Below the pieces are notes generated by a model. The model did not search any database and was not told the origin of the DNA. It saw only the letters and a list, made by a program, of their open reading frames with translations. 64,000 bases of DNA from Bombus terrestris (taxonomy: Eukaryota > Arthropoda > Insecta > Hymenoptera > Apidae), in the NCBI RefSeq assembly GCF_910591885.1, contig NC_063269.1, forward strand, positions 3,968,001-4,032,000. The letters are read 5' to 3'. Each line of letters begins with the position of its first letter. Within the stretch, counting starts at the first letter, position 1. The translations under genes were made by a program, and so were the position numbers. Below, in pieces: positions 35,501 to 48,345 of the stretch.

Positions 35501-36000
35501 ATTTAGCCGGCATAAATAAGAACTTACTTGCGGATTCTCCGCGAGTGCCTGTACTCCGCTTCGAGGACTGTCTCTTTTTTGAAATTTATCAGACGCTTAT
35601 GTAAAAATCCTCCCATCCTTTTCCCCTGTCCTCTTTTAATCTTTTTTTTTTCCTTTTTTTTCCTTAACAGACGAAAGATAATTTTTCCAGCAGGTTCTCA
35701 ACGCGGTTACGTTCGAATCGCGAGAGTCATTGGAATATTTCGACGGTTCCGGGCTTTTTCCCGGTCGATTCTCGCGCTCTCTGTTCCGGCGATTTCGCGG
35801 ACGGAAAAACGAACTTCCGGAGCCGGTCGGTGAACAGGACGAAAATGGCGCGGGCAATGTAAATTCGTTAAATGAAAGGTATCCAGCGCGTTGTATCGCG
35901 TTGCGGATCGTGAATCCTGAATAACGGCTGAAACGAGTAACCAGAGATTGCAATTTGCGTCACGCTCCACGAAATTTCTGCAAATGCGCGTCATTTGATG
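32501..36000. other. Noncoding, unrecognised
   Basis: Between 32520 and 33660 many short frames are open on the minus strand in different registers (for example 32787-33074 and 33187-33402). They do not join into one frame and I match none to a family; a decayed gene cannot be excluded. 33768-34358 (minus, 196 codons) has no recognisable domain. At 35523-35528 the minus strand reads GTAAGT after a short ATG-initiated frame of about 30 codons, not better than chance. Confidence 0.45.
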
Positions 36001-39000
36001 TAATCACTGCCGTGCATGGAACGCAAAAATGTTTCCAGTTCGGTCGAAATGATAATCATCCTTTCTTATTCACCGTATATCTGCGTTTCGCGTGTGTGAT
36101 ACGCTCTCGAATATATTTCACGGCACGACATTACTGTCACCGCGGCGCCCAACGATCCGCCAAACACCGCGTTGAAATTTTCTTCTTCGTGGTGGCGGGC
36201 GGGCGTACTTTTCCGGTAATAAGTTGTTGCTACGGTATTTCCTCGTTCGTCCGTGAAACTTCGTTTACGAAGTAACGTCGAACACCATCTTGCTGCGCGA
36301 TGCATTAATTATTTGCGAAATTGCGTATTCAGGAAACTTTTCAGGCCGGCAACGACTCGCGGCCAACTCGTTTTGTCGTATTGCCCGGGCCGCATCGCGA
36401 GGCGAAATTGCCCGTTGCGCGGCCAAGGACGTAAAATGGAATTAATCGGCTCGGTAATTGGAACGGTTGATCTATGGTTAATGTAACGAGTTGCTTCAGC
36501 TTGAATAACCGTGGTCGAAGCGGGACGAGATTGTTTGCGGCCAGCGATTCCATGCAACGAAATACAAATTGCGAATCAAATAGCTTCCAAAATAATAGTT
36601 GCGGCCATGATCGTAACGTCTCGTCGATCGTCGGATACGTTTTAACGAGCGATTGAAATAATTTTCCAAGGAGGAAAGTTTTTGCGTGACAGTCGCCACC
36701 GAAGTGCAGAAAGAAGAGAACGGCGCGCGTGTTTGCGAAATAAGGAAACGAATCTGTTCGTGCGAAATGCAGTCGCTCGACGCTCCGTGGCGTGAGAGAG
36801 ACGAATCCCGTGTACGGTCCGTTGATTCCGACGAAGGTGAAACTTCCCACTTTGCGGTTCACCGGCAATGAACTTAGAATTTCTAATGGACGTGGACAGA
36901 GCGACAGCTGCCGTTGCTCCCTGAGCGTACGTACGTCCGAATCACTTTTTAAACTTCGGATAAATATGTTAGCAGTTAGCGCGAACGGTGCCGTCCAACA
37001 CTGGCCGCGAGCACGCTCGATTCGCTATGATTTCTCGCAATCAAGCCATCTTTGAAATGGAAATAGAAAAGAAACGGCACGCCGAACGGGGCTAGAAGAG
37101 AAGTACGAGAGTTCGTTTTTCTTAATGAAACGTCCCGTTCTACCGTGTGAATCGTCGATTAATAAACGCAACACGTTCGCGCGTTGAAATTCCACGAAGC
37201 CGATAGATGGACGAAATTTCATCGAACACCGTCGATGAACCAACCTCCGTTTATTTTCCTACGGAGGCTAATGCATTCCGACGATTTAAACGCGTCCTCG
37301 TTTCCCGTTTCAAAGGCATTATAATTACGAAAAAAAGGGACAAACGAAACGAAAGTAGCTCGACCACAAGGGTAATGAAACATCTTCGTGTTTTGGAAGC
37401 AGACAACGAAGGGGCCATCGAGGAAAGGTTCGTGCCATTTCTTGACTGGCACGCCGCTTTTCGACCCGAGCCCGCCGTCTTTCGCAACGAGATCACGTCG
37501 TTAAGCATTAACCGTGGCTTCGTCCGTGCGTCTGCTCGTTTCCTTGCTAATGGTGTCGTTACGGCGTACGAAAGACGATGGATTTACGTTACGAAACGCT
37601 GTTAGCCAGCCCGCGTACCACGACGAACGAATATATCTCTTCCCAAATCGTTTGTTTCCTGCGGTAATTTGGCCAAATGACGAGTGCTTCGAACTGCGAG
37701 AGACGGGATCGATCGTTGGCGCAACGAAAGTCGGTGTCGGATAACGATATACGATGAAACTTCGTTCGTGCAAGCGGATTCAATCGGCAGGAGTTCGTTT
37801 AATCGAGCACCGACCAAATTTTCGTTCCAACAGATGGAATTCTACTGTACCGATCTTCTGTTAAGACGAACCACAAATTCTCCGCGTATCTCGACTAAGT
37901 TGATCGTAAAAAGATACCATTCAGGTCAGAGTTGTTCGTTTTTCGTCGAATCAATTAGTAGGCTGGCGTATCTCGAGGAAATCAACCAACTTCGTGGAAG
38001 AACGAAGATTAACCTCGTTTACGTAATGCTAAACAGAAGGGGAGGAGATACCGAGGTTCAGGGAACAGCTTCGTTCATGGAAGACCGATATCCATATTTT
38101 CCCACCCTTCTGGTGACCTTTGTTTGCCCATATCTTACCCCATCCCCGTACACCTTTCGTTCTCTTTTCCCTGTTGGTTCGTTAGCTCTCCCCGTACCTC
38201 TGTCTCTCTTCGTCGATGGTGGTGAAAGGGGACTCTATTACCGGCGCCGAAATGAAAAGTTGAGAACCTTTGACCGTTCAGCCAGTTTATTGCTACACGA
38301 GAAGGGTAGGGTTCGACGCGAGGCGCCGCCTGGCACAAAACCACTTCGAAGGAAAACAGTTGGGCTTGGCACGACAGCCTTCGCCATTCCTCTCGTTCGG
38401 CCCGTTTCTTCCAGTTTATTGCCGACCAGACGAAAAGCTACCGACGCGGCTGACTTGCCGATGTTCGCTACTTCATAACCGCTGCCGATACTGGTAACCA
38501 CCAACCTAAGCTGCTTTTCATTTTGGATCCAGACATTCTGAGAAACGTAATAACCTCGTAACGCATGGTCCATGGGGAAAAGATTAACAGGGTGAAAGCA
38601 ACGATATCGATACACCGAATCGAAAGCGTATTCCACGTAGCACGAGAAGAGTAATCGGAAATAATATCGTTGCACGAGAGGTAGTCTTCCTGTTCCGTGA
38701 TAATTTATTATTCACGGTTATTCTCCGTGGTACGTGGAACAATTTTGGAACGTGAAGAGATTCGAAATACATGCACAGGCTCGCCAATGTATTCGAAAAC
38801 TTGTCGACTGCTGTTACCAATACATTGCCAAACCAAACATCTTGGAATGTCATTACCATCGTTGGACTAATCATGACCGTATTGATAAAGTTGGAAAAAG
38901 AGCAGGAAAACCTCAACAATCCTTAATTTTCGATTATTGTGTTAATTTTCTGTTTGGTGGCACTTTGACGTTTCACAGTGTTACCGTCAAACGCAACGAT

Positions 39001-41900
39001 ATGAAAAAGGAATATAAAGAAGCCGTGGTAAAGAATATCGAATATAAACATAAAACAGCGTGAAATAAACGGGGAGGCGTCCTCTCCTAACGCTAATGCT
39101 ACTTTACATAAAAGTAGAACGCAAAGAGTCTGAGAGACCGCTTCCACGGGTGGAAACAGCGGCGAACAAAAAGTCTGCCGGAAGAATAATAGCGAAAGGA
39201 AGCTCGCGAGATGATCCGCGCTCCGAAGCGGAACGCTAACAATAAGTGACGCAATTAAAAGTTGCGTAACTCAATTAGGCGAGCGATTTTTCACGACGAG
39301 GCACGAGAGAGAAAACAAAGAAGAGGCGATTGTTAAAGCGGTCCAATGAAATTTTCCCCGGTGTAGACGAGGCAAGACGGTAGCGTTTTTCAATTAGATG
39401 CGATCGTTCGTTCCTCGCGTTACTTTCCAATCCTTTTGTCGGGATGGATTCCCGTTTCCCGACGGAAAAGCGGCGGACGGTAGGCAGAAGAAATCGATGA
39501 ACGAAAAGGAAGGGGCTACCGCGAATTGTTATCCGTCGCCCCTCTTTAACGAATGTTTCGAGTCGCGTCAAGGCCTGCACAGTTGCACTTTGCCCCGAGT
39601 TATCGCCACGATTGTGACTACGGAACGAAACTTCTCCCCGGATCGTTCTCCGCAATCCTTCCATCGAGAAGTTCGCTCGTTAGGCAACGATACGTCGATG
39701 GAGGAAAAGCTGCGATTCTTCGTCGCCTCCTAGAACTGAACAAATATTCCCAGACATACTAACGTCTCTGGATGAAGACGACGGATGTATTCTTTGAGAC
39801 GTAGAAAAAACGATCTTGAAACGTAGCAGCTCTGCGTTTTTAGAAAATCTCGCGGCAAGATGCTGTAACGTGAATCCTCGATCAAATATTTGAACGTTTG
39901 TTTTAACGTTTTTGAAAGTTGTTGGAAGAAAGTTCAGAGCTAAATCGTCACGCTTAATTGCGGATGATCAGTACCTTTCTGAGAATCTAATTTACCTCTG
40001 TCGAGAATGGATGCAACAAGCGATCGGAATATTATTATCAAGAGGAATTAAGAAACCTTTGAACGATATAGTCGGCAAACCCGCAGCGATTGTGCATTGA
40101 AACCCGGAAGCAGGTAGGGGAGCACGAAGCGTGCATCCTGCAATTTCTCGAGTGCACACTCGCGAACACTTGAGTAATTTAGCGGTACTTTGGCGTGACG
40201 TATTTTCGCTCGGCGGAGCGTATGATCAATCGGCGTAAATGAGTGCGTATAAATTCTGGCTCGCGAGCTTCTCTCATCTTTGCCTCGAGTTATTCGTGGA
40301 TGCACAATTAGCCTCGCCTTGTTCGGTTTGCCTTCAATTACAGTCACGCCATCTCTTCGCCGAATTTTATCACGTTGAATTCTCTCCGCGAATCCACTCG
40401 GCTCGTTCGACTCGACAGAATTTCCTCGATACTTCCCAACAATTACTGCAGCACGAAAAAGAAACAGGAGCAAGAAAGACAGAAAGAAAAAAGATACGAT
40501 GAAAAACGAGGGGAAAAAGAACAGTGGAAGTTCGTGTTCCGCGTAATACAAACGAACCGAAGCTTAACGAGGGAAGTTTCTTAATCTGCGCGATAGACAG
40601 CGTAGCTCGTTGTCGAAAAGCGAAGCTGCTCTCTCGAAACGAATGATCCCGATCGATCGAGCGCGTCGCTCTCTATCTGTAGCCGGTGCGCATAAATTCC
40701 CAATAACTCGCAACAAATAACGAGGTAAATTCTCAGCAAGTAAGACGGACGATGTAAGCTGCTTTGCGTGCTGGCGCGTTCATTTCTTCGCTTCTGACGT
40801 GAACGGTGTAAACGAACGATCAAACGGTAAACTGGAATTTCTTTAGCGACGCACGATGTTTATATTATCGCGTAATATTCTCGTAAGTTCTTGCCGCCTT
40901 TGTCTGGATCCTGCAACCTCAAGCGACGAAACCGTGAAATTAAAAGAAGATTCAAAGACCTGCTGTCACAAAAGTAAGAACAGAGGCAGGAGAATCTTTT
41001 CATTTTATTTTTTCACACCAGTAACTACCGCTCCTTCTGTATCTTTCAAACGAAAAGCCACTTTGATCAATAAATTGAAAAGTACAGAAAGGTGACGGTA
41101 TTACGACCACTCTTCTCTTTCACCTCAAAGTTATTATTTATATTATCTTCTTGCAGCGAATCTTAAATTACGAGAGTAAATCATTCATTCGTTTGTCGAG
41201 AATCGAGTATTAATCTCGTACTTATACAATGCGATTTAAGAAACGTATGGAAAGCGAAGTTGATCAGTTTGACTTCCGACAGGCTGCAATGGTTGAACTG
41301 TCTCGAAAATGCTGAATATCATTTACAGGAAATTCTATCCTTTCCAAACACTCGTCAACCATTCCTCGTTTCATTTTAGCGGCCGGCGCGTCGCGCGCAA
41401 CGCGGCATTTTCTTCGCCTCTTGTGTTGTTCGCCTTAAAGTTTTAATCAAGTTACGTTCTTACGCGCGACAAAGATACTGCCTCTCGAGCGCGCAGCCAC
41501 TGCAAACGGTTCTAATTTGACGTCGGACGAAGACAAAGAGGCGCGAAGGAACTCTTGGGCCGACTGCGACAGAGGAAACTATCCGCGACGTCCGAAAAGA
41601 GTCGAGCAGAGCGTCTTTCTTCTTGCAAGTGGTTGAAGACGCTTGATTGACCGAAGTTTGCTAGGCAGCGGCTGGTTCTTGTCTCCCTTGGCAATGTTTT
41701 TCAAAGTTGGAAGAAATAGGTGCTGGCAAACCGCTTCGCTTCTAAACTATGAATATTTGAATAATAAGAGGAAAGATCGATCGCCCTCTGTAACTCCAAG
41801 GATGCCTTTGTTTAAATCTGGCAAATACTTAGAAATTGACTCGTTCGCCAGAAATGCAATTGCTTAGAAAACGTAATGTAATTGATTTTTTAATTCTCAG
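36001..41900. other. Noncoding, stop-poor in part
   Basis: From 37207 to 38478 one plus frame carries only two stops (TAG 37603, TGA 37678). The minus strand is also open over much of 37219-37817, and 38090-38200 is pyrimidine-rich, so composition is the likelier cause. 38584-39063 is open on both strands. No domain, RNA gene or transposon is recognised; 39760-41900 shows nothing. Confidence 0.45.
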
Positions 41901-43630
41901 GTACCTACATTTAAAATTATAAGTCTTCGAAAAATAGAGGACGTAAAGGAGACCTATGTTCGATCGGAAATTCCACTGCGAAGAGAATTTTGTTCAAACG
42001 GATCAACGATATTCTCGGAATTTTAAAATTGCTACCATCTATTCTGTTCGAAGAATCCCATGCAAACTTTGGAAGCGAGCCCAATTCGAACATCTTTCTA
42101 TCAAATTACAGTATGTCCGCTCGAAAAAAAAGCCCTTTTATGAAGCACTTTTCCTGGAAAGTGCAAGAGGCGAGCGCGGCCCAGAAACACACGAGTAAAA
42201 GTCAAACCGCGACAAAACCATAAAGAATTTACGACGAGGAATGGGTGTTTCCGGTTGCGGCACGCGGGACAACGCGTTCCTACAGGCTTCGTTTACAGAG
42301 CAAGCGAAGAACAACCCGTTACCACGAATCGTGACGCGAAAGAGCGTGCGCATGCGAGGCGACACGTTCCCGCCAAGCGTCGTAAAAAGCTTCGGACTAT
42401 TTTGTATGCTGCTGACCGTTCCAGGATCGAAAATTCAGTAGCCTTGCGGCCCGATCGACTGCTCGGCTCCGAACAATAAAACGGAAAGAGATTCGCCAAC
42501 TTCTCGGTAACGCCGTCGCAAAGAATATTTTGGCTTCCTCGAGATCGAATATTCCGATCGTTCTCGCGGCTCTGCAAGCTCCACAAGCTAGATTGTTTTT
42601 CGATGACACCATCGCAAGTTCTTCTATCGATATCTTTTACGGGCTTTACCACGGATTTACTTTATCGCTAGGTGCGAGCAGGGCTTAGCTTTGCAAGTCT
42701 GTTACGTATGCATATGGAACCACTTATTTTCGTGACGCGCACACCGCACGTACATTCGTCGACCGTCGATCGTAAAGCAAATGCAAGTTGCTAATAACGA
42801 CGGTACACGAATTTACGTCGCTCGAGCCATGAAACAAAACTACTTTGACCTTTCACGTGGAAATCGACGGATCAGCGAAGGGACTGTACTACTTGTCGCT
42901 CGGAAAGTGGAATTTAAGACGATACAAGAGTAAGAAGAGTAATCTGCTCGTTCACGTGCGAGGATATATGATCTTTTGGCGGACGAAGATACACGGGGCT
43001 GCGACACAGTGTCCGACTAAACTTACAATTTATTATTATATATACGTATACGTAGATTACAGGATTACATACGCTCTCCTATGAAATTCATTGTCAGATC
43101 AGAATAGTTTAATCTGGCTTTCGGGGGTTCTATTTGTCGAGACAAATGTATGGCTTTGCCGTGTGACAACGTAATCGAACGACGTATCTGCAAAATCACG
43201 CGTATAGCGGATGACCAGCGAAATGAAATGCGTTATCAGAAACCGCGACACAAACTAACAAATTTACGGTACAATTTTATTTGTTCAGCTGAAAATTATG
43301 CCAGTTTCCATAAAGTAGCGTCCCATTATTACGAAATATTTATCACGTTTCTTCGAGCTACGTTAAATGTACAAAGTACACAGTAATAAATTAATTAAAC
43401 ATAAAAATCAAAATATGCGACTATTGTGATTCCAAATTTGCAAAATCTTCCCTTGTACCGCTATGATTTACAATCCATTGGTTGTATCGTAGACGCGAAA
43501 CGCGACGACAAACGCGTGTCTATTTCTACGATCGCATTGAATCTACGAGAAATAATCAATCAGATTTGCATTCCTTCCAAGTGTCTTCATCGAACCGAGC
43601 CAGCCACGGTACACGAAGCCTGTCAACATC

Positions 43631-43664
43631 AACCATGAAACACCTAGCGATTCCCACTTGTCAA
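43631..43664 (+). repeat. Split ~30 bp motif, copy 3 (loose)
   Basis: AACCATGAAA is identical to copies 1 and 2; the right block is diverged (GATTCCCACTTGTCAAC against GGCATCCCTTTGAC). Same orientation as copies 1 and 2. Weaker evidence than the first two. Confidence 0.3.
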
Positions 43665-44208
43665 CTTCGTGGCAGCAAGTTCGTCGGCCAGTCGGCTATG
43701 CAGGACTACTGATCGCGGTTACAACGTGATAGTCTGTCAGCGGTCAAACCGACAAAGAGGGAGGCAACAATACGGATGTGATTAATCCCTGGCAATATCG
43801 CCGCATCCATAGCCACGTCTTTCATCGACCTAACAAGAAGAGTAGAGACATGGAAAGAGAGACGAAGATACTATAAGGGAGGACGAAAGGAAAGGGCGGA
43901 CGTCTGCGCGTGCATCGAAGGTTCGTGTACAGAGCAAGAGGGCAACAAGAGGGACGAGGCGAGGCTGAGGTTTCGAGTCTTGCGAGCCCGGTGGTGGCGA
44001 GTCTCGCGCAGCCAGACACAAAAGCCTTTGAACGCGACGAATCGTTTCGGACGGCCCGTAAAGCGAAGTGTGAGTGCGTGGGCTCGTGTACATAATGCGT
44101 ATCGGTTAGTGGAGACGCGGAGAGTCGCGAAATTACGCTCCCTTTTATTTGTCACGAACTGAAAAGGTCTGCGCGTCGCCTCCCTCGCCTTTGACGCGTG
44201 TCTCGTTA

Positions 44209-44380
44209 AAGACTAAAGAAAAGAGTATGTCACTTGACGACTTCGTAATTGCCGAGTCTTTACGAATTGCCTCCATTGTTTCTCTTGGTACAATTAAAAA
44301 AAGAGAAAATGAGAAACGAGGGGGACAGAGAAACGACAAAGAGGAAATCGACTAAATGATCGGCTAATTTGTAAAATTAG
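44209..44380 (+). repeat. Tandem duplicate, unit 1 (~172 bp)
   Basis: Shares with unit 2 AGACTAAAGAA, CCGAGTCTTT, AAT and GGC/GCCTC, then GATACAATT/GTACAATT, and CGATCGGCTAATTTGTAAA/TGATCGGCTAATTTGTAAA at the end. The two units have almost equal length and the same block order, separated by about 60 bases. Divergence is high in the middle. Confidence 0.65.
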
Positions 44381-44439
44381 TTTAATTTGTAAGTTAAATT
44401 AAATCGAATCACGGACAAGCGAGGGAAATGACAAGAGTC

Positions 44440-44610
44440 AGAGACTAAAGAATAGAGCGTTCCACATGGAAATTATATCGTTACCGAGTCTTTGCAAATG
44501 GCTTCTAGTTTTTATTTCGATACAATTGGGAAAAAAAGAAGGAAGAAAGAAATGGCAAAGTGAAAAATAAAAATGAGGAATTGATAAAACGATCGGCTAA
44601 TTTGTAAATT
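44440..44610 (+). repeat. Tandem duplicate, unit 2 (~171 bp)
   Basis: Second unit of the duplication starting at 44209. It carries several A-rich inserts but nearly the same total length. The conserved end CGGCTAATTTGTAAA is identical in both units. Confidence 0.65.
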
Positions 44611-45081
44611 AAAAGGGATGAAATTACGGCATTGCAGGGGCGAACAAGAGAAAATAATATCCTGGTATAGAGGGTTAGAGGATAGGTGATGGGGCTCATC
44701 GAGCGAAATAAAGCTGGGGATCGATTCGCAATAAATCAGCGAAACATCATCGTGCGCGATGTCCCTTGCAATTTAACCAGCGGTCGAATAAATCCGGCCT
44801 GCTGAAAAACTAAAATGCACCCGCCGTGGGAGACAATAAAAATCAGCGGAGGCAGGAACCACCGCCATGATGGCTGTGCACTCATTTGCAATTCGCGATT
44901 TGGTATACGCACGTCATCGCATGCGCGCCGATTTCGGCGTCGTTCCGCGTGCTTTACGTTCCGAAACATTCACATTTTATACGAGTTGCTCCGCGTGCCG
45001 TGTTTTATGCCTCGCTGCCTCGCTACCCCTCTCCCACCCTCCTCGCCCTTCCTACCACAAGAACGATATCGTTTCTTTTTC

Positions 45082-45096
45082 TTTTTTTTTTTTTTT
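45082..45096. repeat. Poly-T tract (T15)
   Basis: Uninterrupted T run inside a CT-rich stretch. Confidence 0.9.
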
Positions 45097-46106
45097 GTCA
45101 ATTCGTGTTTCTATTCCCTCTTCTTGTCCTTTGGTCGCCATTTATCTTCCTTCGTCTTCTTTCCCAGGGATTTTGAAGTTTGCTACGAAGGATATAGATA
45201 CGAAGATCGCAGGAGGAGAAGGACGATAAGTCACATTTTTCAATCATTCGTCGGTCAATTTTATATAACCAACTTCCCGCTTCGCGAGTCTTCTCGAATG
45301 TGCGAATATATTCAAATATTCTCTTCAACGAGCCATCAAGTTACATGGATATTAAAAAGTCAATAAAAATGGACTCGTCGTACTTTCTCCTTGTGACTTT
45401 CATATACCAGACACGTTTCATTCGCTCTATTCGTTATGTCTATCCTCCGACGATCGAGTCAATAAACGCGAATAAAGTACGATTGTTACGTCGCGAATAA
45501 CAGAGAAATTTGACGATCTCTTGCGTACGTGAAAATTAGTAACGCGTTCATATTCCGACCCTTTTTATCATTTTCCTTCATTGTCGGTTACTTTGCCTTT
45601 TCCTCGCCAGCTACCTCTTTCAAACTTCTCCGATCTACCCTTACGGCCTACTTACTTTTTTCTACTTTTCATTCTCGATTCACCGCTTCTGTCCCCTTAC
45701 GTGCCTCGCGCGCATTCTAAGCACGCGCGGCAAATTTTGAAAAGCCGAAGAAGAGAAACGAAGAATCCGAGAAGAGAAGAGCAAAAGAGGGCGTGTGCAG
45801 GGTAGGCAGCGCATGCTGCGTGAACTTCCAACGCGTTTCATACAGGCAGCCTTGGTTTCGCGCATTACGAGCATTTATAGTCGGTCCGGATGGGACCCGT
45901 TTACGCGTACGTGCGCGCAAAAAGCATTTCGAAAATCTGCCTGCCAAGAGAGGCAACGCATCGACACGCGGCAAAAGCAAAAATTCGTGGCCGATCGCGA
46001 TATCTGTTCTATCGCGTCGCATCAAATTTTGGCCACGTATCGATTGGCAATGGGAAAGAGAAAATAGCTTCGAATCGATATTACGAATAGCCGATAGACG
46101 AATGAT

Positions 46107-46138
46107 CTAAATATATACTAGATACTAAATATATACTA
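46107..46138. repeat. 14 bp direct repeat, period 18
   Basis: CTAAATATATACTA at 46107-46120 and again, identical, at 46125-46138, with GATA between. AT-rich context. Confidence 0.8.
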
Positions 46139-46763
46139 ATTCAAAGATTCGATCGTATATTTATATTCGTCGCGAATACGCTATACTAAATTAATGCTTA
46201 CGAGCGTATATTAAATAAAACACTGTTTTCCAACATCTCCTTTCCGATTATTTTCAACAGAACGTTTGTGACGAGACGAAACGTGATTGTCCGATGGAAT
46301 TTGTTACATCGTTTAAATATTTAACGGATGCTTTACAAAATTCATATTGCGCGCCTCGGTACGTAGACCGTGGTTATCTACTACTCCTGGAAAGAGAAGT
46401 CAGAGAGCTATTTTCATGAAAGAATTTCAAAATTACCGCAACTAAATTGTTCCACAGACACGATCAAACGATAGCCCGTAACTTCTTTCGGAGAACTTTA
46501 CTCGCACGCGTCTCTCCAAACGTCTCAAGTTCCTAAAACGCATTAGCGTACACGCGAAATATCTGAAGTATCGCAGATGTAAGGAGCGTCCGATATCCCC
46601 CAAATAACCGAGCCATAGAATCACAAACGAAGGAGATATACTTCAGAAATCAAACAAACCAGACACGATAGTGGAAACAGATGGCACGTGCAGACGTTTC
46701 ACCATTTTCACAGGATCGGTCCATCCATGCATTGTCCTCACGTTCTCTTTATACGATGCCGAT

Positions 46764-46803
46764 CTACCTACCTACCTACCTACCTACCTACCTACCTACC
46801 TAC
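46764..46803. repeat. (CTAC)10 microsatellite
   Basis: Forty bases of perfect tetranucleotide repeat, the longest perfect microsatellite of its type in the window. It creates Pro-Thr-Tyr-Leu runs in two plus-strand frames that should not be read as protein. Confidence 0.97.
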
Positions 46804-48312
46804 ATGAAAGCAGGGAGGGAAGAAATGGCGAGGAAGAAATGCGCACGCGACACATTTCGAAGTCACTTCGATCGAATCTCTCGATTTGACGACGGTGAAT
46901 TGGAATTACCACAGATAGAAATGGAAGCGAAAGGATTGAGGGGACGTCTGGATGGGATTGCGAGGATACGACCACGCGAGCAATCGCGAAAAATTGTCGC
47001 TGGCCGTGTGTACTTCTAGTGGCTGATATCTGAATATCGACGAGGAGCGCGCGCGCGCTCTAGCTACTAAAGCGGATTCGATCCGACCAAGTCAATAAAA
47101 ATTCCCTCGATTTTTCGCGCCACCTCGGATCCCCGGGATCAACACAGTTTCAGTCAGCTTCTCGCCGGCAGCCTTAAATACGAGCATCGCGAGTCGACGC
47201 GACGTTATGGAACTTATGGGGAAACTTTGAATGGACCCTAGGAATTGTTCGCGTCTGAAAGTAAAAAACGGTAAGTGGCGGCGGAGTGCTTGTAGAAGGA
47301 ACGCGTAAAGAGAGTCGAGCACGTGAAATTGTTACTTGTTAGGCGTATACTTTATCCTTTTCGGTGAGCCGTTCGAAATAAATCCAATTTCTCCACCGCC
47401 ATTATCGAATGAGATTCAACCGGGCTGGAAACGATTCATCAGAAAGAAATATGTGGAAAATCTCGAGCAAAATTTGTTACGCGCGACATCGGCAACGAAA
47501 TCTCTTTTGTTCTCGAGAGAAACGATTTTGAAAATCTATCCAGTTCACGGCATAGATGAAGAGTTAAAAGCAATTATAACTTTCGTTCTATTAAAAAAAT
47601 GCAATGAATATACCGCAAGGCTTGTGTAATAGTTCAAAGAGCGTAACTGTATGCGCAATATCGCATGATCGATACGTTGAACAATTTCTTCGTTAGTGAA
47701 ATGAATTCCAAAAAGCGGTAATCTCGTCCTTACTTATGCAATCGTCCGAATTAAATACGATAAAAGAGACTGATAGGTAAATTTTGACAAAAAGTATGCC
47801 ACTAACAATGACGACAGACGGATGACGATACAGCCTGTGTCTATAAATACAACGAAGATGAGAAACCGAAATCCACCAAGTCGAAATTCACAATTGGAAG
47901 ACACGTTCCTGAGGCAGATATCCAAAGACGTTTCTTTCGAAAACGTACGAACGTACACAAAAACTTTATTCCACATTTTCCATTTATCTTTCGATCGGGA
48001 ATGATCACTTGTCCGATTGTATCACGATTGCATAGACACGCTGTATGCTCGTGTAAAATCTCTGTCGCAGGGTTCGGCACTTGTTGTGCCAGCACAACAG
48101 ACGCGAAACGAGCTGGCAAGAAATTTCCTTTCTAGATCGTAGAGCTGACATTACGGGCAAAGAAACGACGTCGATAGAGCGTCTATAACCGGCCGCGAGG
48201 TGAACGTTTCCCCGAGGCAACGGAGGGCTTTTACACGATGCCGCGCTAGGCGGCTGCAACTACTTCCTTCGAACGTGGAAAAGCATTCCGCCCGACTCTG
48301 GCCTGCATTTTC

Positions 48313-48345
48313 AATTTATGGCTCGATACGCCGGTGAATTTATGG
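48313..48345. promoter_or_regulatory. Paired AATTTATGG sites
   Basis: AATTTATGG at 48313-48321 and again at 48337-48345, same orientation, starts 24 bp apart, followed by GCTC and AGCC. TTTATGG is the established core for Caudal and Abd-B type homeodomains. The role is inference. Confidence 0.3.

Larger units (their letters stand above)
41901..47000. other. Noncoding, with tandem duplication and microsatellite
   Basis: 43845-43960 is purine-rich. 44209-44380 and 44440-44610 are a tandem duplicate. 44740-44960 is unique CpG-rich DNA. T15 lies at 45082-45096. 46107-46138 holds a 14 bp direct repeat and 46764-46803 a (CTAC)10. Frames crossing these tracts are shadows. The looser split motif is at 43631-43664. 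Confidence 0.5.

Noticed and set aside
46681..47019. ORF with Pro-Thr-Tyr-Leu repeats
   Set aside because: The repeats are simply the (CTAC)10 microsatellite read in frame.
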